From Methylovulum sp. (GTDB lineage Bacteria > Pseudomonadota > Gammaproteobacteria > Methylococcales > Methylomonadaceae), in contig JACXTQ010000135.1 of NCBI GenBank assembly GCA_016919605.1, forward strand, positions 1 through 10,019: 10,019 bases of DNA. The letters run 5' to 3'. Below are positions 1 through 6,904 of the stretch, piece after piece. Within the stretch, counting starts at the first letter, position 1; the number at the start of each line of letters is the position of its first letter. Made by a program: the position numbers and the translations under genes. The notes beneath the pieces are model-generated. The model did no database searches, was not told where the DNA came from, and was given only the letters and a program-made list of their open reading frames with translations.

Positions 1-792
1 GCACAGGGCAATGTCTTGGCGATAGTCATTTTCGCGCTATTTCTCGGTATCGCCTTGGTGATGGGCGGCGAGCGTTACCGCAACATTTTGGCGTTATTGC
101 AAGAAGGGTTGGAAATTATCCTGCGCATGGTCGGCTGGATTATGCGCTTGGCCCCGTTCGGCATTATGGCGTTACTCACTCAACTGGTCGCCAGCCAAAA
201 CACCCAACTGCTGGCGAGCTTGGCGCAGTTTGTCGCCGTAGTCTTGGGCAGCACCTTGCTACACTCAGTGGTGGTGCTACCGCTGATGCTGTATGCCGTC
301 ACCCGCATCAAACCGTTGACGTTTTTTCGTGGGGCGCGGGAAGCTTTAGTCACCGCCTTCGCCACCAGTTCCAGTTCCGCCACCTTGCCCGTCACCTTAC
401 GCTGTACCGAACAACATTTACACGTCAAACCCGAAATCGCCGGCTTTGTCATTCCCCTAGGCGCAACTGTCAACATGGATGGAACCGCGCTCTACGAAGC
501 CGCCGCCGCCCTATTTGTCGCCAATCTGGCGGGAGTCCAGCTTGATTTGACGCAACAGCTCATGGTGTTCTTTACCGCCATGATCGCCGCTATCGGAGCA
601 CCCGGCATCCCCAGTGCGGGCATGGTGACGATGGTGATGGTGCTGCAATCAGTGGGCTTGCCCGCCGAAGCCATCGCTATCTTGCTACCCATAGATCGCG
701 TACTGGACACTGTCCGCACAATGGTGAACGTACAAGGGGATATGGTTGGCAGCTTGGTGGTGCAGAAGTTGGTGGGCGGGGAGAAAAGCTAG
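1..792 (+). CDS. Dicarboxylate/amino acid:cation symporter (DAACS family), 5'-truncated
   Basis: This is the C-terminal 263 residues of an inner-membrane secondary transporter that couples uptake of a dicarboxylate or acidic/neutral amino acid to Na+ or H+. The frame is open from base 1, so the start lies outside the window; family members usually exceed 400 residues, so roughly the first third is missing. Signatures, numbered from the window edge: the serine-rich re-entrant loop SSSSATLP at 123-130, NMDGT at 158-162 in the cation-binding helix, the second hairpin GAPGIPSAG at 199-207, and the substrate-binding helix DRVLDTVRTMVNVQGD at 232-247. D236, R239, T240 and N243 fall where this family contacts substrate and cation. 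Between the motifs the protein is almost wholly hydrophobic. It ends 31 bases before the end of convergent queA, and I see no terminator in that gap. The family call is firm; the substrate cannot be read from this fragment. Confidence 0.93.
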   Translation, partial: AQGNVLAIVIFALFLGIALVMGGERYRNILALLQEGLEIILRMVGWIMRLAPFGIMALLTQLVASQNTQLLASLAQFVAVVLGSTLLHSVVVLPLMLYAVTRIKPLTFFRGAREALVTAFATSSSSATLPVTLRCTEQHLHVKPEIAGFVIPLGATVNMDGTALYEAAAALFVANLAGVQLDLTQQLMVFFTAMIAAIGAPGIPSAGMVTMVMVLQSVGLPAEAIAILLPIDRVLDTVRTMVNVQGDMVGSLVVQKLVGGEKS

Positions 793-823
793 GTTTACCC
801 AACGCACCCAAGCAAAAGGGCTA

Positions 824-1846
824 TTACCGACTTAAAAACATAGCATCGCCGTAGCTAAAAAAGCGGTAGCCTTGGGTCACGGCGTGTTGGTAGGCGGCCA
901 TCGTCTGCTGATAACCGGCAAACGCCGACACCAGCATCAGCAAGGTCGATTCGGGTAAGTGGAAGTTGGTCAATAAGGCATCGACCACCTTGAAGCTGTA
1001 GCCGGGGGTGATGAATAGTCGGGTGTCGCCCACGCAAGCTTCCAAGGTTCCTGTCCGCGCCGCCGATTCTAAGGCCCGCACGGCGGTCGTGCCTATCGCC
1101 ACGACCCGCCCGCCCCTAGCACGGGTTTGCGCCACCGCCGCGACGGTTTCCGGCGCAACGCTAAAATATTCCTTGTGCATTAGATGTTGGCTAAGGTCTT
1201 CCACTCTGACGGGCTGAAAAGTGCCGCTACCGACATGCAAAGTGACAAAGGCGGTGTGCACGCCTTTATGGGCGATTTTTTCTAGTAAAGCCTGATCGAA
1301 ATGCAGACCAGCGGTTGGAGCCGCCACCGCCCCTGCGGTTTTGGCAAAAACGGTTTGGTAGCGGCTGTAATCACCCTCATCGTCAGCACGGATGATGTAG
1401 GGCGGCAAAGGGATGTGACCGATGTGCGCCAGCACCTCTAAAACACTGTCATCGCCAGTAAAGGCCAAGCGGAACAAATCATCCTCCCGACCTTCCACGG
1501 TACAGGAAAAACCTTGGGGCAAATGGATGACGGCTCCTGCTTTAGGGGCTTTGCTGGCACGGACATGGGCAATGGCATGGTGCTCGTCAACTATCCTTTC
1601 AATCAGGATTTCAACCTTGCCACCGCTGGCCTTATGCCCCCACAACCGCGCCGGAATCACGCGGGTATCGTTAAACACCAGCAAATCATCGGGGGTAATC
1701 AGGTCGATAAAGTCATTAAAGCATCGGTCGCTTAAGTGTCCGCTATCGCGGTTTATGCACAATAAACGGCTGGCGGTGCGCTCGGCCAAAGGATGCTGGG
1801 CAATCAGCGCATCCGGTAAATCATAATAAAAGTCGCTTTTTTTCAT
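824..1846 (-). CDS. queA: S-adenosylmethionine:tRNA ribosyltransferase-isomerase QueA
   Basis: QueA transfers and isomerises the ribose of S-adenosylmethionine onto 7-aminomethyl-7-deazaguanine at the wobble base of tRNAs with GUN anticodons, giving epoxyqueuosine in the cytoplasm. The 340-residue product is near the usual family length (about 340-360). It shows the family order: MKKSDFYYDLPDALIAQHP at the N-terminus, NDTRVIPARLWG, AAPTAGLHFD, HVGSGTFQPV, TTAVRALESA, NFHLPESTLLMLVSAFAG and a C-terminal FFSYGDAMFL. The frame stays open upstream to a possible start at 1918, which would add 24 residues. I chose the ATG at 1846 because homologues begin with this M-x-x-SDF-x-x-DLP pattern and the extra residues resemble no family member. 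The usual partner tgt is not adjacent; the gene lies 73 bases downstream of a membrane-protein gene on the same strand. The ribosome binding site is poor, and a small hairpin lies just upstream of the start. Confidence 0.96.
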   Translation of the reverse strand: MKKSDFYYDLPDALIAQHPLAERTASRLLCINRDSGHLSDRCFNDFIDLITPDDLLVFNDTRVIPARLWGHKASGGKVEILIERIVDEHHAIAHVRASKAPKAGAVIHLPQGFSCTVEGREDDLFRLAFTGDDSVLEVLAHIGHIPLPPYIIRADDEGDYSRYQTVFAKTAGAVAAPTAGLHFDQALLEKIAHKGVHTAFVTLHVGSGTFQPVRVEDLSQHLMHKEYFSVAPETVAAVAQTRARGGRVVAIGTTAVRALESAARTGTLEACVGDTRLFITPGYSFKVVDALLTNFHLPESTLLMLVSAFAGYQQTMAAYQHAVTQGYRFFSYGDAMFLSR

Positions 1847-1858
1847 AGCCGCACATAG

Positions 1859-1874
1859 TACCAGTTTGCTGGTA
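1859..1874 (-). repeat. Short perfect inverted repeat in the queA leader
   Basis: TACCAG and CTGGTA form a perfect 6-bp stem around a 4-base loop (CAAA on the queA strand). The 3' edge of the stem lies 12 bases before the queA ATG, so in mRNA it would sit just upstream of or over the ribosome-binding area. It has no U-tract after it and is not a terminator. A run of eight T residues on the queA strand lies just upstream (about 1882-1889). Any regulatory role is inference. Confidence 0.4.
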
Positions 1875-1919
1875 TCGCGCCAAAAAAAATCCTTGATCTG
1901 GCCCAATTTACGCGACAAT

Positions 1920-2420
1920 TTATTGCACTAACTGCCCCAAGGTATAAGCGCCAAAATAAGTGAAGGCGGCGTAACACAGCGAAATGACGATACTGGCGGG
2001 GATGTTTAACGCCAACACCCGCTTGAAAATGTAGGTGGTCAGGGCAAAATCCCACGTCAATAGCAAACCGACCAGATAATAGCTGACGGTGTTTTCGCTA
2101 ATGGTTAACCAGACCAGGACGGGTATCACTAAAATAGACACCGCATTGGAGCAAAACAGGATGGCGGAAGTGACTTGGATAAGGCCGTATAGGGAGCGGT
2201 TAAGGGCCGATAGTATCCAAACAAACAGCACGGTCAACAGCGTTTCAAAGCTTACTTCATAAAATGACTCTAACGGGTCATCGGTCATGTTAGCTTGCAA
2301 AAAAAACTCAACGATAAAATAAAAAACCAGGTTGTGTTTTAAAAAGCTGACCGATCTTGTTAACTCCAGAGGGTTTAGTTTAAACCAGCAGAGCGGTAGA
2401 TAGTGTTTTAAAGTATCCAT
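1920..2420 (-). CDS. Multi-pass membrane protein, Yip1-like appearance, unknown function
   Basis: This 166-residue protein is not one I can name. It is strongly hydrophobic, with about five or six membrane segments: roughly residues 27-44, 58-75, 77-107 (long enough for two), 112-131 and 137-161. A short amphipathic N-terminus, LKHYLPLCWFKLNPLELTRSV, precedes the first segment, and there is no cleavable signal peptide. An N-terminal 'P-x-x-x-x-x-x-x-L' entry followed by five helices recalls bacterial Yip1-domain proteins, a poorly understood inner-membrane family, but no diagnostic catalytic residue is visible. The ATG at 2420 has only a weak purine stretch (AAGAA) upstream. The gene lies 90 bases after the P-loop protein gene and 73 bases before queA, all on the same strand, so co-transcription is possible. 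The coding call is fairly secure from length, hydrophobic periodicity and position; the family call is tentative. Confidence 0.7.
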   Translation of the reverse strand: MDTLKHYLPLCWFKLNPLELTRSVSFLKHNLVFYFIVEFFLQANMTDDPLESFYEVSFETLLTVLFVWILSALNRSLYGLIQVTSAILFCSNAVSILVIPVLVWLTISENTVSYYLVGLLLTWDFALTTYIFKRVLALNIPASIVISLCYAAFTYFGAYTLGQLVQ

Positions 2421-2510
2421 AGTTAGTTCTTAGCAATAAATGCTGTGGGTGTGCTGCTATAGAATAATGATGCCTTTTTTTAAAAATGATACGGGAAGAC
2501 GTAGGACACG

Positions 2511-3908
2511 CTATGGAAATTCTTTAAAATTTGACGGCTGGCTGTTAACGGACGGCTCTTGGTAGCTACTAAAATAATCGTTTAAAGATTGCACCAGTTC
2601 TTCGGTTTGCTCGCGCAGGTGCAACAATCGGGCCTTGGTTTTTTTATTCCACCCGACCGGATCGCCAACGCTAAACATCATGCGGCCAAAGGTCAGGTTT
2701 TTTTCAAAAAAGTTGCCTAAATTCTCCATCACATGCAGCTCTTTTTGCCGTGCCGCCAAGCGTTGGGCAATCAGGCGGCCTTGTATTTTGCTGCTGAGCA
2801 AGTGGATGGGGATCATCACCGCAAGCAAACCCGCACCGATGATCGGCCCGATAATGGGGTCAATCAAAAACTCTAATATCCCCATTTCTATTTCCGCCAA
2901 CACCGCAAACGAAGCGATAAAGCCCAACACGATGAGGGTGGTCATATTGACACGGTCTTTCCAGGCAGAAATGCCTTTTTGGGTTTCCGGTATCACCACT
3001 TCGGCAATGTCGCTGATATTTTTTTCCAGTGCGTCCAGCACCCGATAAGAACGCCCGTGCGCGACATTGTTCATGCGGTGGTCAATTTCGGCAAAATAAG
3101 CCGAACCTGAAGGGTTGGTCGAATTTTGCTGGTTGGTCAGGACAATAAACTGTCCGGTATCAAGCCCTAATTCGGAAAGCTTGCGTTGCCATAGGGAAAT
3201 GATGGCGTTGTTGTTGGTGGTGTTTAAGTTGGCGGTCGGCTCGTCTATCAGATAGACGAACTTATTGGTGTCCTGATGGGCGGCGATCAGCTTAATCAGC
3301 TCTTTGGTCAAGGCGGTGTCCGCGTCAAAGACATCGCTGAACACGCACACCAAATCGGAAGTTTCAATGGTGTGGCGGGTCAACAACGAGATGACGGGGG
3401 TGGACATGGCGGTGGCGACATTGGGCATATCAATAAACAGCTTGCCTTTTAGACGCTCGCTTTGTAGGGTTTTTAATTCCAGATAGGAATTGATGCGGCT
3501 ACCTTCGCCGGTTTGCTGCTGCTCGATTTTGCTGCTGAATTTATAAAACGGGTAGCGCGGGTCAACATCTAGGGCTGTGCCGGGCAAGGTAGTGGAGTTG
3601 CTTTGATTGTTGTGCAAAAAGACGGTAAATTTGTGGCCGGAGGCTTGCAAACCGGCCAATTGTTGCCCTGTACCCAAATAGCTGTTGATAAAACGGGATT
3701 TGGCGGTGGAACAGCCACCAATCAGACTGACGATAGGCCACCAGGAATGTTTGCTGGCGGTGGTCTCATCCGCCTCAATCAGGCCTAATTCATATTCAAG
3801 CTGGTCAACTTCTTGGTAGGCTTTTAAGGCTTGTAGCAAGATCGGGTTATCGTAGGCGAATTGTTTTTCTAAGTTAAGCAAATATTTGCTAACAGTCTTT
3901 TCAGTCAT
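2511..3908 (-). CDS. Membrane-associated P-loop (dynamin-like/GTPase-type) protein with degenerate G motifs
   Basis: This 465-residue protein has no name I recognise. A charged, probably helical N-terminus (1-55) is followed by a hydrophobic strand and a Walker A-like loop, GGCSTAKSRFIN, at 64-75. The layout matches dynamin-like GTPases (G-x-x-S-x-G-K-S-x-F-[IL]-N), except that the Gly before Lys70 is Ala69. FTVFLHN follows where switch I would be. LFIDMPN, with D160 and P162, fits the G3 position, with Asn163 replacing the usual Gly. FIVLTNQQ around 255-261 occupies the G4 site but lacks the [NT]KxD signature. Two membrane helices at about 323-342 and 352-375 are joined by a short acidic loop, and a basic then helical tail (376-465) ends the protein. 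The order of P-loop domain, helical hairpin and C-terminal helix suggests a membrane-remodelling or membrane-sensing NTPase on the cytoplasmic face. GGGG about 9 bases before the ATG can serve as a ribosome binding site. A TATAAT at 3979-3984 on this strand could be a -10 element, but no well-spaced -35 is visible. Confidence 0.78.
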   Translation of the reverse strand: MTEKTVSKYLLNLEKQFAYDNPILLQALKAYQEVDQLEYELGLIEADETTASKHSWWPIVSLIGGCSTAKSRFINSYLGTGQQLAGLQASGHKFTVFLHNNQSNSTTLPGTALDVDPRYPFYKFSSKIEQQQTGEGSRINSYLELKTLQSERLKGKLFIDMPNVATAMSTPVISLLTRHTIETSDLVCVFSDVFDADTALTKELIKLIAAHQDTNKFVYLIDEPTANLNTTNNNAIISLWQRKLSELGLDTGQFIVLTNQQNSTNPSGSAYFAEIDHRMNNVAHGRSYRVLDALEKNISDIAEVVIPETQKGISAWKDRVNMTTLIVLGFIASFAVLAEIEMGILEFLIDPIIGPIIGAGLLAVMIPIHLLSSKIQGRLIAQRLAARQKELHVMENLGNFFEKNLTFGRMMFSVGDPVGWNKKTKARLLHLREQTEELVQSLNDYFSSYQEPSVNSQPSNFKEFP

Positions 3909-4001
3909 TGCAAGAACCCCGTCTTTTTGTAATTTTTATAGGTTAGGCGTAGGTGAAGTATACACCCGAAATAGTGGAATTATATAGCAATCGGCTCTTT
4001 G

Positions 4002-5600
4002 CTAGGGAGTCAAAATGGTGTTTTGTGGTGGCTTGCTGTCATCGGTCCCAGGATAATCCAGCGTATAATGTAAGCCTCGGCTTTCTTTACGCTGCATGGC
4101 GCAACGGATAATCAGCTCGGCAACAATGACCAAATTGCGCAGTTCCAACAAATCGCTGGTGACTCGGAAATAACGGTAATATTCGTTAATCTCCTGCTTG
4201 AGCAACTCGACCCGGCTCATGGCGCGGGACAGGCGTTTATCCGTCCTGACGATGCCGACATAATCCCACATAAAATGGCGCAGCTCATCCCAGTTGTGGG
4301 AGACCACGACCTCTTCGTCAGAATCGCTGACTTGCGAGTCATCCCAATCTGGCACAGTCGGTGGTGTGGGAATGGTGTCCAGCTTCGCCAAGATGTCAAT
4401 GCTGGCACGGTCGGCAAACACCAGACATTCTAGCAACGAATTGCTTGCCATCCGGTTGGCGCCATGCAAGCCGGTGCTGGCGACTTCGCCAATGGCGTAA
4501 AGGTTGGTGATGTCGGTACGCGCATAACTGTCGGTCAAGATACCGCCACAGGTATAATGGGCGGAAGGCACCACCGGGATCGGCTGTTTGCAAATATCAA
4601 TGCCAAATTTCAGGCATTTTTTATGGATGGTCGGAAAATGCTTTAAGATAAACGCTTCCGGCTTATGGCTGATGTCCAAATACACGCAATCAATACCGCG
4701 CTTTTTTATCTCGTGGTCAATGGCGCGGGCGACAATGTCACGCGGGGCCAATTCGGCGCGGGGGTCAAAATGCTGCATAAACGGCGAGCCATCAGGCAAA
4801 ATCAATTTGCCGCCCTCGCCCCTGACCGCTTCGCTGATTAAAAAGGATTGCGCTTTAGGGTGGAACAGGCAGGTCGGATGGAACTGCATAAACTCCATAT
4901 TGCTGACCCGACAGCCCGCCCGCCACGCCAAAGCGATGCCATCGCCGGTCGCGCTTTGCGGATTGGTGCTATATAAGTAAACTTTACTGGCTCCACCTGT
5001 TGCCAACACCACCACTTTTGCGGTAAAAGTATTCACAGTTTGCCGTTGTGAGTCGAGCACATAAGCCCCAACGATTTTTTTGCCGCCCACCAGGCTGTTT
5101 GTGGTAATCAACTCCACGACATTATGATGCTCGAACAGATGGATATTCTCATGTTCTTGGGCGCGTTCAATCAGCGACAAGGACACCGCCTTGCCGGTGG
5201 CATCGGCGGTATGGACGATACGCCGGTGCGAATGCCCGCCTTCGCGGTTAAGATGCAGCACTTTCTCGCCCGTGGGCGTGACATCTTCGGTAAACGCGAC
5301 CCCTTGGCGGCGTAGCCATTCGATGGAACTTTTCCCGTGGGTAACAGTGAGCCGGACAATGTCCGGGTTGCACAGGCCAGCACCTGCATCCAGCGTGTCT
5401 TCGATATGCGATTCAATAGAATCATCGGCATCGAATACGGCGGAAATGCCGCCTTGGGCGTAATAGGTGCTGCCTGCGGTCAAGGCAAACTTCGACAATA
5501 CGGCGACTTGAGTACCGTGGCTGGCCAGTTTCAGCGCCAAACTGAGGCCGGCACCGCCACTGCCGATAATTAAAACATCATAACGACTTGAATAAGGCAT
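4002..5600 (-). CDS. nadB: L-aspartate oxidase NadB
   Basis: NadB is the FAD-dependent cytoplasmic enzyme that oxidises L-aspartate to iminoaspartate, which NadA condenses with dihydroxyacetone phosphate to quinolinate in de novo NAD synthesis; oxygen or fumarate reoxidises the flavin. The 532 residues are close to the E. coli length (540). Visible signatures are the Rossmann dinucleotide loop GSGGAG at 13-18, STYYAQGGISAVF in the FAD domain, HTADATG, PRDIVARAIDHE with R287, AHYTCGG with H348, and GLHGANRMASNSLLECLV with R383. R287, H348 and R383 correspond, with a constant offset of three, to E. coli active-site residues R290, H351 and R386. The C-terminal helical domain typical of the succinate dehydrogenase/NadB flavoprotein family is present (about 430-515). 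The start at 5600 fits, because the FAD loop begins 12 residues later as usual, although no clear Shine-Dalgarno sequence precedes it. The gene is divergent from rpoE, as in E. coli. Confidence 0.98.
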   Translation of the reverse strand: MPYSSRYDVLIIGSGGAGLSLALKLASHGTQVAVLSKFALTAGSTYYAQGGISAVFDADDSIESHIEDTLDAGAGLCNPDIVRLTVTHGKSSIEWLRRQGVAFTEDVTPTGEKVLHLNREGGHSHRRIVHTADATGKAVSLSLIERAQEHENIHLFEHHNVVELITTNSLVGGKKIVGAYVLDSQRQTVNTFTAKVVVLATGGASKVYLYSTNPQSATGDGIALAWRAGCRVSNMEFMQFHPTCLFHPKAQSFLISEAVRGEGGKLILPDGSPFMQHFDPRAELAPRDIVARAIDHEIKKRGIDCVYLDISHKPEAFILKHFPTIHKKCLKFGIDICKQPIPVVPSAHYTCGGILTDSYARTDITNLYAIGEVASTGLHGANRMASNSLLECLVFADRASIDILAKLDTIPTPPTVPDWDDSQVSDSDEEVVVSHNWDELRHFMWDYVGIVRTDKRLSRAMSRVELLKQEINEYYRYFRVTSDLLELRNLVIVAELIIRCAMQRKESRGLHYTLDYPGTDDSKPPQNTILTP

Positions 5601-5662
5601 AAAAGTAACAAAAGGTATGGGCAGCCAGCTTATGACAGTGGCTTAGTTAACGCAGATTGGCG

Positions 5663-5692
5663 ATAATACCGCTTTTTAAAGTGATAACACAA
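5663..5692 (-). promoter_or_regulatory. Possible sigma-70-type promoter for nadB
   Basis: On the nadB strand, TATTAT (5663-5668) matches five of six -10 consensus positions. It lies 18 bases after TTGTGT (5687-5692), which matches only the first three -35 positions. The distance to the nadB ATG (about 60 bases) is reasonable. The weak -35 makes this a guess based on position and the -10 box. Confidence 0.25.
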
Positions 5693-5705
5693 TTTTGTCA
5701 CAAAA
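5693..5705. repeat. 13-base palindrome adjoining the rpoE -35 element
   Basis: TTTTGT-C-ACAAAA is a perfect inverted repeat with one central base. Its right end touches the -35 element of the rpoE promoter, and its left end lies one base from the weak -35 proposed for nadB. The position is suitable for a regulator acting on either divergent promoter. I cannot match it to a known operator, and short AT-rich palindromes also arise by chance. Confidence 0.35.
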
Positions 5706-5732
5706 GAACTTATTCAGTTTAATCCTGTCTAC
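5705..5732 (+). promoter_or_regulatory. Sigma-E (ECF) type autoregulatory promoter of rpoE-rseA-rseB
   Basis: AGAACTT (5705-5711) is followed after exactly 15 bases by GTCTAC (5727-5732). The E. coli sigma-E consensus is GGAACTT, about 15-16 bases, then GTCTAA, so each element has one mismatch at an edge position. Transcription would start near 5738-5739, about 12 bases before the GTG of rpoE, leaving a very short leader with a weak purine stretch (AAAGAG). Because rpoE encodes the factor that reads this class of promoter, positive autoregulation is the natural reading, as known for E. coli rpoE. Confidence 0.78.
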
Positions 5733-5750
5733 CTAATATAAAGAGCAGTA

Positions 5751-6353
5751 GTGAACAGTCAAAAGAGGACTAGCGAACATCTCGATGAAGATCTTGTAGC
5801 GCGTGTGCAACAAGGCGATAAAAAAGCTTATGATCTGTTGGTCATCAAGTACCAACATAAGATCGTCCAGTTGGTTAACCGTTACCTAAAAGATCCCAGT
5901 GAAGCGCAAGATGTCGCCCAAGAGGCGTTCATTAAAGCCTATCGCGCCATTGGCAGTTTTCGCGGCGAATCCACGTTTTACACTTGGTTGTACCGCATTG
6001 CCATCAACACCGCCAAAAATTATCTGGTGTCGCGCTCACGGCGTAGCTCCCAATATGAAGTCGATATCCAAGATGCGGAAGCGATTGAAAACGCCCCGCA
6101 GCTGCAAGGTGTCGATACCCCTGAAAGACTGTTATTGAATGAAGAAATCATCAAGGCTATCAGGGCGGCAATTGACCACTTGCCCGAAGAAATGCGCACC
6201 GCCATTATGTTGCGCGAATTTGAAGGCATGAGTTATGAAGAAATTGCCGAAGCCATGGAATGTCCAGTCGGAACGGTTCGCTCGCGCATTTTTAGGGCGC
6301 GGGAAGCCATTGATAGTAAATTAAACCCTTTGCTCACACACGGTGACTTTTGA
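5751..6353 (+). CDS. rpoE: RNA polymerase sigma-E factor (extracytoplasmic stress)
   Basis: This 200-residue group 4 (ECF) sigma factor directs RNA polymerase to envelope-stress promoters. Region 2 spans about residues 25-97 and contains DVAQEAFIKAYRAIGSFRGE (54-73) and TFYTWLYRIAINTAKNYL, nearly the same as E. coli RpoE. A variable acidic linker (about 100-130) leads to region 4 (about 139-190), with LPEEMRTAIMLREFEGMSYEEIA and the recognition helix CPVGTVRSRIFRARE. Translation starts at GTG: the frame is closed by a stop at 5739-5741 and no in-frame ATG precedes region 2, so the rare start is well supported. The ribosome binding site is weak. The stop codon shares one base with the rseA start. 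The gene is divergent from nadB and is preceded by a promoter of the class it recognises. RseA should hold the factor inactive at the inner membrane until stress-induced proteolysis. Confidence 0.98.
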   Translation: MNSQKRTSEHLDEDLVARVQQGDKKAYDLLVIKYQHKIVQLVNRYLKDPSEAQDVAQEAFIKAYRAIGSFRGESTFYTWLYRIAINTAKNYLVSRSRRSSQYEVDIQDAEAIENAPQLQGVDTPERLLLNEEIIKAIRAAIDHLPEEMRTAIMLREFEGMSYEEIAEAMECPVGTVRSRIFRAREAIDSKLNPLLTHGDF

Positions 6354-6904
6354 TGAACGACCAGTTAAATCAGAAAACTTCCCAACTTTTTGACAATGAA
6401 CTGCCTTATGATGAAGCCTTGGCCTTATTGGCGAAACTGCGTTCCGATGCGGATTTGGCACAGAAATGGGATCGCTATGCCGCCATCAGCCATGCCCTAA
6501 AAACTGAGCAGTTCGTTTCTTTGCGCCCTGATTTCTCAGCCCAGATAGCCGCACGGTTGGAAGCGGAACCTGTTTACTTGCTGCCGCGCAACAAGCCGGT
6601 TAAGCGCAACTACGCATGGCTAGCCTTGGCAGCTTCCGTGGCGGTGGTGTCGGTGGTCGCCGTCCGCTGGCTACCCCAGCTAGATCACACATCACCCAAC
6701 GCTCCCGCCCCGTTACAAGTCGCCCAGCAACAAGCCCCGCAAGCCTTACCCCATTCCCCCGTCACGACCCGTAAGGCCGACACTAACGAACAGCCTTTAA
6801 ACGCGCGTATCAACGATTATCTGCAAGCCCATAACGGCAGCGTCTACGCCGATAATCAAAACCTTAAGTCCATGACCCGTGTAACGACGTATAACCCAAA
6901 ATGA
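6353..6904 (+). CDS. rseA: Anti-sigma-E factor RseA (MucA-like)
   Basis: RseA is a single-pass inner-membrane protein that sequesters RpoE through its cytoplasmic N-terminal domain and is destroyed by regulated proteolysis (DegS then RseP in E. coli) on envelope stress. The 183-residue product shows the N-terminal anti-sigma pattern TSQLFDNELPYDEALALLAKL, then W-x-R-Y-x-x-I-S-H-A-L, a basic stretch RNKPVKRN, one membrane helix at about 88-104, and a Pro/Gln-rich periplasmic linker. The C-terminal segment ARINDYLQAHNGSVYADN resembles the RseA C-terminal domain. It is shorter than E. coli RseA (216). I chose the ATG at 6353, which shares its A with the rpoE stop and has GGTGA upstream, over a TTG one codon earlier. 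The stop overlaps the rseB start by four bases. The function is secure from motifs and from the position between rpoE and rseB. Confidence 0.93.
   Translation: MNDQLNQKTSQLFDNELPYDEALALLAKLRSDADLAQKWDRYAAISHALKTEQFVSLRPDFSAQIAARLEAEPVYLLPRNKPVKRNYAWLALAASVAVVSVVAVRWLPQLDHTSPNAPAPLQVAQQQAPQALPHSPVTTRKADTNEQPLNARINDYLQAHNGSVYADNQNLKSMTRVTTYNPK

Noticed and set aside
793..823. Terminator between the convergent symporter and queA genes
   Set aside because: The 31-base gap shows no inverted repeat and no T-run on either strand.
1847..1918. Extended queA start at 1918, giving 364 residues
   Set aside because: The additional 24 residues do not resemble QueA N-termini, while the ATG at 1846 begins the conserved M-x-x-SDF-x-x-DLP pattern.
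2476..2485. TTTTTAAAAA palindrome after the P-loop protein gene as a terminator
   Set aside because: It is pure AT with no GC stem, so it would not form a stable terminator hairpin.
2635..3048. 137-residue open frame on the + strand
   Set aside because: It lies wholly antisense to the P-loop protein gene, has no family resemblance and no ribosome binding site, and looks like a shadow of that gene.
3979..4013. TTGACT (4008-4013) with TATAAT (3979-3984) as a promoter for the P-loop protein gene
   Set aside because: The spacer is 23 bases, too long for a sigma-70 promoter. TTGACT also lies inside the nadB coding end. The TATAAT alone may still be a -10 element.
4588..4980. 130-residue open frame on the + strand
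   Set aside because: It is antisense to nadB, whose conserved motifs span the whole stretch.
6350..6352. TTG start for rseA one codon upstream of the ATG
   Set aside because: ATG at 6353 is a better start, has GGTGA upstream and gives the usual one-base overlap with the rpoE stop.
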